In this document: positions 1 to 8,459 of the stretch, piece after piece
How positions within the stretch are numbered: the stretch's first letter is position 1
How the letters are laid out: each line of letters opens with the position of its first letter
Assembly (NCBI RefSeq): GCF_902168175.1
Contig: NZ_CABHOU010000010.1
Location: forward strand, 60,557-124,556
Direction: 5' to 3'
Source of the DNA: an uncultured Chitinophaga sp.
Lineage (GTDB): Bacteria > Bacteroidota > Bacteroidia > Chitinophagales > Chitinophagaceae
DNA: 64,000 nucleotides
Notes under the pieces: model-generated
The model's database searches: none
Told to the model about the DNA's origin: nothing
The model's input: the letters and a program-made list of their open reading frames with translations, nothing else
Program-made: the position numbers and the translations under genes

Positions 1-1682
1 GGCATTCTCCCTCCCATCCAGCTCGGCACGATGCTTCGTTTTGAATTGGATTTTCTAACAAGCGCTGTCATGTCTTTGATCATGATATATTCGAGGTTAC
101 GACCTGCGAGACTGAAGGCGTCGCCAGGCTGCAACCTGCTGATGAACGATTCCTCTATAACGCCGATGTAGCCACCACTGATGAACTTCACCTTCATCAT
201 GGCGTCGCTTACGATGGTACCGATATGCAGGCGGTGCCGCATCGCGATGGTACGGTTGCGGCAGATGTAGAAGTTCTCGTCGCGTTCCAGTTTTTTGAAT
301 TCATCGTAGCTCTGTAATGCCTCTCCGCCGGTAGTGAGGAATGATAACAGCCATTGCCAGTCGTCTTCTGTTAGTTCCCGGAAACAGAACGTTCCTTTCA
401 CTTCTTCCCAGATAACATTTGCATCGAAGCCATCCGACACACCGAGTGTCATCAGGTACTGGAGTAATACATCGTAGGCCAGTATCACCGGCATGCGGCT
501 TTCGATCAGTCCTTCCTTCATCGCAGTTTTAAGCGCAGCTGCCTCTACCAGTTCCAGCGAATGTGTTGGAAGGAACCATATATTGCTTACTGCATCCGGC
601 TGGTGCCCGCTACGGCCTGCCCGTTGCAGGAACCTTGCTACACCTTTCGGGCTGCCTACCTGTATTACCGTATCAACCGGTCGGAAGTCTACTCCCAGAT
701 CCAGACTACTGGTACAAACCACTGTCTTTAACGTGCCGGTATGCAACGCTTCCTCCACCCATATGCGCAATTCGGAATCGATAGATCCATGGTGTAATGC
801 GATGATACCCGCCAGCTCCGGACTCTCTTTCAGCAATCCATGATACCATATTTCGGATTGTGAGCGGGTATTGGTAAACAGCAGGGTAGTATTGCTATTT
901 TCAATTACTGGTAATGCCTTTTTTACGAGCCGTATCCCTAAATGTCCTGCCCATGGATACTTCTCTATTTCGTCGGGCAATATGCTATGCAGTGCTACCT
1001 TCTTATTTAGCTCGGCCCGTATGATCACACCGGCCCAGGTATCTTTGCCCAGCAATACCTCCAGGGCTTCGTCGAGATTACCTATTGTGGCAGATATACC
1101 CCATGTTTGCAGCTTCCTTCCCTGCAGTTCCGTGAGTCCTTTTAAACGGGAGATACCCAGCTCGACCATCACGCCACGTTTGCTTCCGAGCAGTTCGTGC
1201 CATTCGTCTACAATTACAGAGCGGAGATTTTTAAGCACATTAGCATGTTCCTTTTGGGCCAGCAGAATGTGTAAGCTTTCCGGGGTAATAAGCAATATCT
1301 CCGGCATCTGCCTCTTTTGCTGGGCACGTACCGCCGTAGACGTATCACCGCTGCGAATGCCTACCTGCCAGGGAATGTCCAGTTCATCCAAAGCTTCCTG
1401 CATGGCCCGCGCAATGTCTTTAGCCAGCGCCCGCAGCGGCGTAATCCACATCATCTGCAGACCGTTCTTCGTTTTGCTTTTGAATTTAGGCTCCCGGTCT
1501 ATCCACTCTATTACCACTGCCAGGAAAAGCGAGAACGTTTTACCGAACCCGGTAGGTGCGTTCACCAGGCCCGAATGGCCAAGCAGATATTGCTCCCAGG
1601 CATCCTCCTGGAAAGCGAACGGCTTTAACCCTTTTTGGGCCAGCCATTCCCGAACAATCTTACCGCCTTTTGATTTTTGCAT
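1..1682 (-). CDS. Ligase-associated DEXH-box helicase (Lhr-like), 3' part outside window
   Basis: The minus strand is open from an ATG at 1682 to the left edge, about 560 codons, so the C-terminus is missing. In-frame TAG and TAA lie just upstream of this ATG, which fixes the start. Helicase motifs occur in order: Walker A APTGFGKT (about residues 42-49), DEWH box (159-162), SAT (197-199) and QRAGRSGH (353-360). This arrangement, with a long Lhr-type C-terminal region beginning after the RecA folds, fits the ATP-dependent helicases that in many bacteria travel with an ATP-dependent DNA ligase and an exonuclease in a DNA-damage-response cluster. Those partners would lie off the left edge. The neighbouring translesion polymerases support a repair role. 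The identity is family-level; the substrate is not visible. Confidence 0.87.
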   Translation of the reverse strand, partial: MQKSKGGKIVREWLAQKGLKPFAFQEDAWEQYLLGHSGLVNAPTGFGKTFSLFLAVVIEWIDREPKFKSKTKNGLQMMWITPLRALAKDIARAMQEALDELDIPWQVGIRSGDTSTAVRAQQKRQMPEILLITPESLHILLAQKEHANVLKNLRSVIVDEWHELLGSKRGVMVELGISRLKGLTELQGRKLQTWGISATIGNLDEALEVLLGKDTWAGVIIRAELNKKVALHSILPDEIEKYPWAGHLGIRLVKKALPVIENSNTTLLFTNTRSQSEIWYHGLLKESPELAGIIALHHGSIDSELRIWVEEALHTGTLKTVVCTSSLDLGVDFRPVDTVIQVGSPKGVARFLQRAGRSGHQPDAVSNIWFLPTHSLELVEAAALKTAMKEGLIESRMPVILAYDVLLQYLMTLGVSDGFDANVIWEEVKGTFCFRELTEDDWQWLLSFLTTGGEALQSYDEFKKLERDENFYICRNRTIAMRHRLHIGTIVSDAMMKVKFISGGYIGVIEESFISRLQPGDAFSLAGRNLEYIMIKDMTALVRKSNSKRSIVPSWMGGRM

Positions 1683-2004
1683 GAGATGAAATTACTACAA
1701 TAATCGCTCCGGTGAGTTTGAGCGGCGAGTTTGACGTTCGGCGCTTCAGTATTGGCTGCCTATTTTTATTATTGAATAAAGGCCCAATGATAACACCTGC
1801 ACAATTTCGCCACCCCTGGCATCATTACAAGCAGCATGAACAATCCAGTTCTGTCTTCACATCAAATAAACCCTGCATCGCATATAAACACAATAATAGA
1901 AATACAACCCTTCCGTCATTCGCAAACGCCAGCCACAAGGTGTCTTTACCGGAGCGGATGATTGCTTCACTCCATTTGAAATGACGGGGAGAAAAATGTC
2001 ACGC
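1683..2004. other. Intergenic gap between helicase start and dnaE end
   Basis: These 322 bases separate two minus-strand genes. They should hold the helicase promoter and the end of the polymerase operon transcript. I saw no convincing hairpin with a T-run, no copy of the CTAA-N5-TTAG operator found at 6123 and 7545, and no believable gene. A minus-strand frame is open through the middle of the gap but has no usable start at its upstream end. Confidence 0.4.
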
Positions 2005-4947
2005 TCACGCAAACACCTTATCCTCAAAATACCCGATCTTCCTCATATACTGAACATCTACCGTTATCACCCCAAACTCTTCCATCACTCTCCCTCTCAG
2101 GATATAGAAGCCTCCTTTCCTGAACGGGTAGCGTTCAAGACTGGGCGGGAAATGCACCGTATCCATGTACTGCATACGCCTGTCGAGGAAGGTACCGAAA
2201 CACATTGGATCGCCTTTGCTGGTGCGAACATATTTGAGGGTAACGAGGTAGCCTAAAAGATTTACCTCGGAGCCGACTTTGCTTTCGAGCGACAATGCAC
2301 TGTCGTAGCTTTCCTGGTTATGATCGAGTACTTCGAACGGAGACTTTAATGGAAAGCCAATTAGTTCGATTTCATCGAATGCATCTTCGTGCGCATGGTA
2401 ACTAAGCTGGGGAAGTTTCCAATCGCGGGTGGTATCCTGGAACAAAGGCAGGCGGGTATCGTCCGCTACTTTGTTGCGGAGCAGCATAGAACTTTTCCAG
2501 AGCAGTTCTTTCTTTGTTTCGCCGGTGAACTTAAAGGCCCCTACCCGGATCAGGATGTCCAGTTGTTCGGGGGCGGGCGACGTTCGCGCAATAAAGTCCT
2601 CCAGCCCCTGGTAGGGACCGTCGGCTTTGCGGCATGACAATACTCTTTCGATCCAGTTTTTCTCCACGCGATCAACATGTATAAAACCGGTGTAAACATC
2701 ATTGTCTTTAAGGTTAGTAGCATACGCGCCATTGTTTACACATGGAGGATGAATGGCTACGCCCGTCCGTGCCAGTTCCCGGAAGTATAGTTCACGGTCG
2801 TAAAACCCACCGAAATTATTGATAACGGCTACCATAAATTCGGCTGGGAAATATGTTTTCAGGAACAGGCTCTGGTAACTTTCTACGGCAAAGCTGGCAG
2901 AATGCGCTTTCGAAAAAGAGAAGTTGGCAAAGCTGGAAATCTGCCTCCACACCTCTTCGCTCACTGAGCGCTCGCGGCCGAGGCGGTCACAGTTCTCGAA
3001 AAACTGGTCCTGGATTTGTTTGAAGCTTGCCCGTTCGCGATATTTGCCTGCCATAGCGCGTCGTAGCGTATCTGCATCTGCCAGTTCCAGGTCGGCGAAA
3101 TGATGTGCAACCTTAATCACATCTTCCTGGTACACCATTACACCGTACGTTTCTCCAAGCAACTGCTCCATGACAGGGTGCAGGTACTCAATTTTTTCGG
3201 AGTGGTGAAAGTTCCATACATATTGCCGCATCATACCGGCCTGCGCTACCCCGGGCCTGATGATCGAACTAGCCGCCACCAGCGTGATGTAGTTATCGCA
3301 ACGCAATTTTTGCAATAGCTGTCTCATTGCAGGTGATTCTATGTAAAAACAGCCGATCGTATTCACCTGCCGCAGGTTATCCTTCACGTTTTCATCCTGC
3401 ATGAAATGTTCCACGTCATCGATATCTACTTCTATCTTTTTGTTTTCCCGTATCAGCTCTATCGCATCGCGGATGTGGCCTAATCCACGCTGACTCAATA
3501 TATCGAACTTATGCAGGTGTATTGTTTCAGCCATGTGCATATCCAGCTGCGCGGTGCTGAAACCTTTGGGTGGCAGATGGGTAGTGCAATATTGATGAAT
3601 AGGCGCTTCGCTGATCAGTATACCACCGGCATGTATGCTCAGATGATTAGGGAAACCGTCCAGCATATTGCCGTATCGCAAAATACGTTTCTGGATATTA
3701 TCTGCCTCCAGCGAAGTGTGATAAGGCACTTCGAGAATACGGTCAATTTCGTATTTAGGCAGACCAAATACCTTTCCCAGTTCGCGTACAATGGCATTCG
3801 TCTGGAAAGTGTTCACCGTACCTAACAGCGCGGTATAAGCTGCTCCGTGACGTTCAAATACATATTCAATCACCTCGTTACGGTCGCGCCAGGAGAAATC
3901 AATATCGAAGTCCGGCGGACTTTTGCGATGTGGATTAAGGAACCTTTCGAAATACAGATTCAGCTTAATGGGGTCAACGTTCGTGATCTCCAGGCAAAAG
4001 GCCACAACCGAGTTCGCACCACTGCCTCTTCCCACGTAAAAGAATCCCCTGCTACGCGCAAAACTGGTGATATCCCATGTAATCAGGAAGTAGGCGTTGA
4101 AGTCCATCTTGTCAATGATCTCCAATTCCTTGTTGACACGCCGCACCGCCTCCGCATTATCTGCCCCGTAGCGATGCACCATTCCTTCCAGCGCCTTCTC
4201 CCGCAATAACTCCCTGTCCCGTACACGGCAACCGGTAAACGATTTTTTATTGTGCTGCTCATTAAAGTCGAACTCAATATTACAGCAGTCCATTACCCGC
4301 AACGTATTACGTACGATCGTCGGATACTCCTTAAAACGTTCCAGCAGTTGCCAGGGAGGAATAAAACCTTCATCCCCGCCAGCGGTTTCTTCCGGCGGCA
4401 ACTGTGTAATCAGCAGGTTTTTATCTACTGCCCTTAACAACTTATGAAGCTGGTAAGCTTCCGCAGAGTTGTACGTGATGGGTTGTAAAATCACCAGTTT
4501 ATCTGCAAGCGATTTTACATCTAACCTGAACAATTTGTTCAGTTCCCTCGGCCGTACGCCAATCAATTCCTGCGCCGCCAGTGTTGCCGGGTGTTGCGTA
4601 CCCCACGCGTAGACCACGAAAGTACCCGGCATCAATGGCGCCCGTTGCGGGAAAGGTTTGTCTTCGTGCAGGTGTTCAGACAAAAAACTATTGATATGCA
4701 ACCATCCTTCCATATCGCGCGCCAGTAGCAGGTAACAGAAAGTTGACCCGTTGCGGCATTCGGTACCGATGATGGGCTTTATACCGGCATCGTAACAATT
4801 CTTTACAAAATCCCAGGTGCCGGTAGTACTGTTGATATTGGTAAGCCCCAGCGTTGTGATCCCCCATTCCTTCGCCAGTGCCACCAGTTGTTTATCCTTG
4901 ATGGTACCGTAACGCAGACTGAACCATGTTTTACAATTCAGGTACAT
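2005..4947 (-). CDS. dnaE: DNA polymerase III alpha-type subunit, short translesion-associated DnaE
   Basis: 980 residues, clearly shorter than replicative DnaE (about 1160). The catalytic core is intact: GRGSGANS at 307-314, PDFDIDF at 345-351 (Asp348 and Asp350 as metal ligands) and a third acidic site in a KFDILSQRGLG stretch near 480. The N-terminal PHP domain is recognisable but its metal-binding pattern is lost: the usual HLHT-type segment reads NCKT near residue 4, and the usual TDH reads TNI near 37. An OB-fold-like segment ends the protein. The ATG overlaps the end of the upstream dinB-type gene by 10 bases, so the two are co-transcribed and probably coupled. Pairing with a Y-family polymerase and an SOS-like operator suggests an inducible mutagenic or translesion polymerase (DnaE2-like role) rather than the main replicase; that role is inferred. 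Confidence 0.85.
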   Translation of the reverse strand: MYLNCKTWFSLRYGTIKDKQLVALAKEWGITTLGLTNINSTTGTWDFVKNCYDAGIKPIIGTECRNGSTFCYLLLARDMEGWLHINSFLSEHLHEDKPFPQRAPLMPGTFVVYAWGTQHPATLAAQELIGVRPRELNKLFRLDVKSLADKLVILQPITYNSAEAYQLHKLLRAVDKNLLITQLPPEETAGGDEGFIPPWQLLERFKEYPTIVRNTLRVMDCCNIEFDFNEQHNKKSFTGCRVRDRELLREKALEGMVHRYGADNAEAVRRVNKELEIIDKMDFNAYFLITWDITSFARSRGFFYVGRGSGANSVVAFCLEITNVDPIKLNLYFERFLNPHRKSPPDFDIDFSWRDRNEVIEYVFERHGAAYTALLGTVNTFQTNAIVRELGKVFGLPKYEIDRILEVPYHTSLEADNIQKRILRYGNMLDGFPNHLSIHAGGILISEAPIHQYCTTHLPPKGFSTAQLDMHMAETIHLHKFDILSQRGLGHIRDAIELIRENKKIEVDIDDVEHFMQDENVKDNLRQVNTIGCFYIESPAMRQLLQKLRCDNYITLVAASSIIRPGVAQAGMMRQYVWNFHHSEKIEYLHPVMEQLLGETYGVMVYQEDVIKVAHHFADLELADADTLRRAMAGKYRERASFKQIQDQFFENCDRLGRERSVSEEVWRQISSFANFSFSKAHSASFAVESYQSLFLKTYFPAEFMVAVINNFGGFYDRELYFRELARTGVAIHPPCVNNGAYATNLKDNDVYTGFIHVDRVEKNWIERVLSCRKADGPYQGLEDFIARTSPAPEQLDILIRVGAFKFTGETKKELLWKSSMLLRNKVADDTRLPLFQDTTRDWKLPQLSYHAHEDAFDEIELIGFPLKSPFEVLDHNQESYDSALSLESKVGSEVNLLGYLVTLKYVRTSKGDPMCFGTFLDRRMQYMDTVHFPPSLERYPFRKGGFYILRGRVMEEFGVITVDVQYMRKIGYFEDKVFA

Positions 4948-6095
4948 GCTGTAGCCCCCCTCATAATATATTGCCAGCCAAACTGACTTTTAATACTATC
5001 AATGGCCTGGTATAACGCGATCATCTCCTGGGTGTCGTCGAACAGGCTTATCTGGTATTTACCGGCTACGAGATGGCTGAGTCGTACGCCCACTAATCGC
5101 ACCAGCTGACGACGATCATACAAACGGTTAAATAATTCTGTTACTTTTTCCAGCAGTACATGGTCTGATCCCGTGTAAGGGATCACTGCCTGTTTGGTCA
5201 CCGTATCAAAATCAGCGTACCGTATTTTAACCGTCACGCAACCTGCCAGTTTATCCTGTTGCCGCAATTCGAATCCCACTTTTTCCGTCATGCGTACTAA
5301 CTCGCGGTGCAGGAACTGCATATCGATCGTATCCGCAGAAAATGTATTTTCTGTACCCACCGATTTCTGTTCATAAAACGGCACTACCGGGCTCTCATCA
5401 ATGCCATTTGCCCTGTTCCATAAAGAGATCCCGTTTTTGCCCATCCAGGCCTCCAGTAAACCCGGCGGTATTTCACTCAGCGTTTTCACCGTTTCTACCC
5501 CGCGGCGTTTCAGTTGTGCCGCCGTTTCCCTGCCTACCATCGGTAGTTTGTCTACCGCCATCGGCGCAAGGAACGATTTTTCGCCGCCGAACTCAATGGC
5601 CATTTGTCCGTTCGGTTTTGCTTCATTAGTAGCCACCTTCGATACCATTTTATTAGAAGCCAGTCCAAAGGATATCGGCAGTTTTGTGAGTTTCATGATC
5701 TTCTGCCGCAACTCCGACGTCCACTGTAAGGAACCAAAGTATTTATCCATACCGGTGAGGTCCAGGTAAAACTCGTCTATCGATGATTTCTCATACAAAG
5801 GCGCCGATTCCGCGATCAGTCCTGTCACCTCCCTCGATAATTCACTGTAAAAGTCCATATCGCCTGACCGCACTATCGCATCCGGACAAAGACGAAGGGC
5901 TGTTTTCATGGGCATGGCAGAATGAATGCCGTAACGCCTCGCTTCATAACTACAGGCTGACACCACTGCACGGTCGCTCATTCCGCCTACCAGCAATGGC
6001 TTCCCCTTCAGCCGTTGGTCCTTCAGGCATTCGGCCGACACGAAGAAGCAGTCCAGGTCAAAGTGAGCGATCGATCTATGCTGTAAGGAAATCAT
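4938..6095 (-). CDS. dinB: Y-family DNA polymerase (DinB / Pol IV type)
   Basis: 385 residues. The Y-family fingerprint is clear: HFDLDCFF near the start (Asp13) and SSIDEFYLD (Asp107, Glu108) supply the three catalytic carboxylates, so unlike ImuB this protein should be an active polymerase. Little-finger sequences follow, and QISLF at about 348-352 matches the beta-clamp binding motif. It would copy past lesions that stall the replicase. It is the first gene of a two-gene operon with the short DnaE, whose start overlaps its end by 10 bases. No imuA-like gene is present. A pair of operator-like dyads lies 28-58 bases upstream of the ATG and matches the sites in front of the LexA-like gene at 7583, so damage induction is likely. 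Confidence 0.9.
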   Translation of the reverse strand: MISLQHRSIAHFDLDCFFVSAECLKDQRLKGKPLLVGGMSDRAVVSACSYEARRYGIHSAMPMKTALRLCPDAIVRSGDMDFYSELSREVTGLIAESAPLYEKSSIDEFYLDLTGMDKYFGSLQWTSELRQKIMKLTKLPISFGLASNKMVSKVATNEAKPNGQMAIEFGGEKSFLAPMAVDKLPMVGRETAAQLKRRGVETVKTLSEIPPGLLEAWMGKNGISLWNRANGIDESPVVPFYEQKSVGTENTFSADTIDMQFLHRELVRMTEKVGFELRQQDKLAGCVTVKIRYADFDTVTKQAVIPYTGSDHVLLEKVTELFNRLYDRRQLVRLVGVRLSHLVAGKYQISLFDDTQEMIALYQAIDSIKSQFGWQYIMRGATACT

Positions 6096-6122
6096 GATGC
6101 GTCTTTTTCTAGACCGAAAATA

Positions 6123-6153
6123 CTAAATTATTTAGTTCTGCTAAAATAATTAG
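6123..6153. promoter_or_regulatory. Paired SOS-like operators upstream of the dinB-dnaE operon
   Basis: CTAAATTATTTAG at 6123-6135 is a perfect 13-bp palindrome (6+1+6). Five bases later CTAAAATAATTAG at 6141-6153 keeps the outer CTAA/TTAG arms. The block TACTAAATTATTTAG (6121-6135) is identical to 7566-7580, directly in front of the HTH/S24 regulator. The position 28-58 bases before the dinB start fits a repressor site. Binding is inferred. Confidence 0.72.
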
Positions 6154-6274
6154 TAAAATGATTTCATAATTTTCCCCGCTTTTAAAACTTATTTGGCCCC
6201 ATATATGTAAATAATAGTAGTACCTGCTGATTAAAGCCAACGGAAAGTTTTTCTTCACCTTTAAAGGGCCACAT

Positions 6275-6946
6275 ATGAAACATCCGGATTATTTAAAAGA
6301 GATCTTACTGCTCGTGTTACTGCTTATACCCATGGTTTACCTGGGTATAATCTGGAACAGGCTGCCTTTTCAGTTAGCTACCAACTACACCGTAGACGGC
6401 ACGCCGGAGTATGTAGGCTACAAAGGCGAATTTTTACTACTGATGATCTTCCTGTTCTTCACCAACCTTTTACTATACTTCCTTTTCCGTTATATCCCCC
6501 GAACAGAAGAAGAAACGAATCATTCGCAGGCCCCGCTGCACGCGGGGGAGTACTACCGTATACGTTTTGCGATACATATATACCTGGCCGTGTTCTCTTG
6601 TTTCGTGGTGTTGCTGCTTCAACTGGGTTACCAGCGTGGGGCAGAAAAATGGGCATTTGCGGGAATAGGGGTGCTGATAGCAGTACTTGGTTATTACCTG
6701 GGGCGGCTGCGCCCTAATAATTTCGTGGGTGTGCGTACCCCATGGACATTATTAAGCGAGGCCGTATGGACACGTACCCACCAGATGGCCGGGCGTTTAT
6801 GGATTTGGGTAGGCGCAGTTGTTTTTGTAGCCGGTTTCTTTTTACCGATCATGACCGGTGTATTTCTCGTATTCGTGGCCGTTGTACTATTATCGGCCCT
6901 ACCCTATATATACTCCTTCAGATTATATAACACCGACAAGGGATAA
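6275..6946 (+). CDS. SdpI / DUF1648 family integral membrane protein
   Basis: 223 residues with about six hydrophobic segments (roughly 9-27, 53-72, 101-120, 126-143, 172-193, 195-213). The segment around residue 150, with NNFVGVRTPWTLLSEAVWTR followed by TH and an AGRLW stretch, is the signature of SdpI-type proteins. In Bacillus subtilis SdpI gives immunity to a secreted killing peptide; many bacteria carry homologues of unknown role. No toxin-like gene is visible nearby, so immunity is not claimed here. It is divergent from dinB and is closed by a strong bidirectional hairpin. Confidence 0.8.
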   Translation: MKHPDYLKEILLLVLLLIPMVYLGIIWNRLPFQLATNYTVDGTPEYVGYKGEFLLLMIFLFFTNLLLYFLFRYIPRTEEETNHSQAPLHAGEYYRIRFAIHIYLAVFSCFVVLLLQLGYQRGAEKWAFAGIGVLIAVLGYYLGRLRPNNFVGVRTPWTLLSEAVWTRTHQMAGRLWIWVGAVVFVAGFFLPIMTGVFLVFVAVVLLSALPYIYSFRLYNTDKG

Positions 6947-6948
6947 AA

Positions 6949-6983
6949 GAAACAGGCGGCCGTTTATAGCGGCCGCCTGTTTC
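6949..6983. terminator. Bidirectional terminator hairpin
   Basis: A perfect 14-bp inverted repeat (6949-6962 with 6970-6983, 7-base loop) lies two bases after the SdpI-family stop and before the end of the convergent gene at 7006. It is GC-rich and flanked by A on the left and T/A on the right, so it can serve both genes. Confidence 0.85.
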
Positions 6984-7005
6984 AATATTAAAACTTCTTA
7001 AAAAA

Positions 7006-7470
7006 CTACGATAAAGAAGGTAGCCAACCTCTTCCTTTGCCGATCACCATTACTACCAGCAGTACTACTACCAGAAACGAAAGACCGTAAAACACGAGCC
7101 CCTTTTTGTGTTTCTGAGCATCAGTGCCGGCCTTTTTAACTTTGGAGCGACCAACGTGCGCCAATACGATAGCTATGATAGCCATGGTAAGATGTTCTAC
7201 CGACCAGAAACGCAGTTCAGGCGTTTTCATCGCCGCGCCCATATCCGACAATGCGGCTTTAGTGAGTACGCTGGTAGCAAAGTAAAGCACCAGGCCCACC
7301 AGCAGTTGCACGTCAAGGAAAATCATGTAAAACAGGCCCGCCTTGTTGTCGGAGGCCGTAAATGGTGTTTTGTTGCTAACGCCTTTCCATGCGCGCAGTA
7401 CGGCCCAGATACCAGCCAGTACGATCACCCATCTTAAGATGGAGTGAATAAATAATAAAGTAGTATGCAT
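7006..7470 (-). CDS. Small four-helix membrane protein with conserved histidines
   Basis: 154 residues with four predicted membrane helices (about 5-27, 46-66, 88-107, 124-144). HSILRW near residue 9 in helix 1 and VEHLTM with LAHVG in helix 3 place histidines inside helices, the layout of small b-type cytochrome or CopD-like proteins. Database entries of this kind in Bacteroidota are usually named only as hypothetical or cytochrome b-like. Heme binding is an inference from these histidines. It is a single gene, convergent with the SdpI-family gene and divergent from the LexA-like gene at 7583. Confidence 0.6.
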   Translation of the reverse strand: MHTTLLFIHSILRWVIVLAGIWAVLRAWKGVSNKTPFTASDNKAGLFYMIFLDVQLLVGLVLYFATSVLTKAALSDMGAAMKTPELRFWSVEHLTMAIIAIVLAHVGRSKVKKAGTDAQKHKKGLVFYGLSFLVVVLLVVMVIGKGRGWLPSLS

Positions 7471-7544
7471 AATCAGATTTGTTATAGTGCAGGCAAAAAT
7501 AAGTTAAGCAAAAGAATATATTTGGTATTTATAAAAAATATTTG

Positions 7545-7580
7545 CTAATTTTGTTAGTATCATATTACTAAATTATTTAG
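7545..7580. promoter_or_regulatory. Paired SOS-like operators of the LexA-like gene
   Basis: CTAATTTTGTTAG at 7545-7557 and CTAAATTATTTAG at 7568-7580 share the CTAA-N5-TTAG layout, ten bases apart. The second is identical to the dinB site and ends two bases before the ATG at 7583, so bound repressor would cover the translation start. TATATTTG at 7517-7524 matches the Bacteroidota -7 element, but its -33 partner is not clear. Autoregulation is inferred. Confidence 0.7.
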
Positions 7581-7582
7581 GG

Positions 7583-8335
7583 ATGTCTATAGTTTGCCAA
7601 AACCTGAAGTATTTGCGTAAGCAAAAAAGCTGGACGCAACAGGAATTCGCCGATAAGCTGAACATCAAACGTTCCCTGCTTGGCGCATATGAAGAAGAGC
7701 GCGCAGAGCCCCGTACAGAGGTACTGGAGCTGGTTAGCGATATGTTCCGTGTATCCATCGACGATTTACTTCGTCGCAATCTGAGTTCTCCGAAGGAAAC
7801 GTTCCTGGAAAAACGTCGTCAGCAAAAGATGGGCAGCAGCCGTCAAAACATCACGTTCGTTCCCGTAAAAGCTGCTGCAGGTTATCTTGCCGGTTTTAAC
7901 GACGACGAATTTATCGATGAACTCAACAGCTTCACCCTCCCGATGATCGGGGCCGGCGACTACCGTGCGTTCGAAATTGCAGGTGATTCCATGCTGCCTA
8001 CCCCATCCGGCTCTGTGATCGTTTGTCACAAAGTAGAAGGCTGGGAAGACATCAAGAACAACGAAACCCATATCGTTGTGACTGCCCGTGAAGGTATCGT
8101 CTATAAACGCCTGATGAAAAGCAACCGTTCCAAAGGCAAGCTCACCCTGGTATCCGACAACCCCCAGTACGAGCCTTACCCGGTAAGTATGGACGATGTC
8201 CTGGAAATCTGGCAGACGGATGCTGTTATTCAAAAGATGGCACAGCAGCAACGCGTAAGCGTCAACCACCTCGCAGGTATCGTTACCCATCTGCAGGAGC
8301 AGGTAAGCCAGCTTAAAAAGAAGATGAAAGACTAA
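7583..8335 (+). CDS. LexA-like repressor: XRE-type HTH fused to S24 self-cleavage domain
   Basis: 250 residues. Residues 6-62 form a Cro/XRE helix-turn-helix (WTQQEFADKLNIKRSLLGAYE). After a linker comes an S24 peptidase domain: AAAGYLAG at 97-104 offers an Ala99-Gly100 cleavage site, Ser136 in AGDSMLPT is the nucleophile, and Lys175 in VYKRL is the general base. The spacings (36 and 39 residues) resemble those of LexA. A C-terminal coiled-coil (about 225-250, HLQEQVSQLKKKM) is an addition. Such proteins act as damage-responsive repressors that cleave themselves when RecA is activated. Shared operators at 7545-7580 and 6123-6153 point to control of itself and of dinB-dnaE. It could instead be a phage-type repressor, but no phage genes surround it. 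Confidence 0.88.
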   Translation: MSIVCQNLKYLRKQKSWTQQEFADKLNIKRSLLGAYEEERAEPRTEVLELVSDMFRVSIDDLLRRNLSSPKETFLEKRRQQKMGSSRQNITFVPVKAAAGYLAGFNDDEFIDELNSFTLPMIGAGDYRAFEIAGDSMLPTPSGSVIVCHKVEGWEDIKNNETHIVVTAREGIVYKRLMKSNRSKGKLTLVSDNPQYEPYPVSMDDVLEIWQTDAVIQKMAQQQRVSVNHLAGIVTHLQEQVSQLKKKMKD

Positions 8336-8381
8336 ACACTTTCAAACCTTCCCCCCGGAGATTATTTATGATTATATTCCT

Positions 8382-8421
8382 TGTACATGAACGTTGGCGT
8401 GAAACCAGCGTTTCATGTACA
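8382..8421 (+). terminator. Imperfect hairpin after the LexA-like gene
   Basis: TGTACATGAA at 8382-8391 pairs with TTCATGTACA at 8412-8421, and the stem extends inward with one bulge (TTGG with CCAG) around a 7-base loop. It is 46 bases after the stop. No T-run follows, so it may be a factor-dependent end, an RNA-stability element or the edge of the repeat region that follows. Confidence 0.4.
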
Positions 8422-8459
8422 GCGGGATAATTATTATGGGACCAGCAGCAGGGCGCTAC

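Noticed and set aside
871..1689. Long plus-strand open frame of 272 codons at the left edge
   Set aside because: It is the antisense shadow of the DEXH helicase on the minus strand, whose motifs are unmistakable.
1683..2004. A small minus-strand gene in the gap next to the helicase
   Set aside because: The open frame has no start codon at its upstream end, and the plus-strand alternatives lack any protein features.
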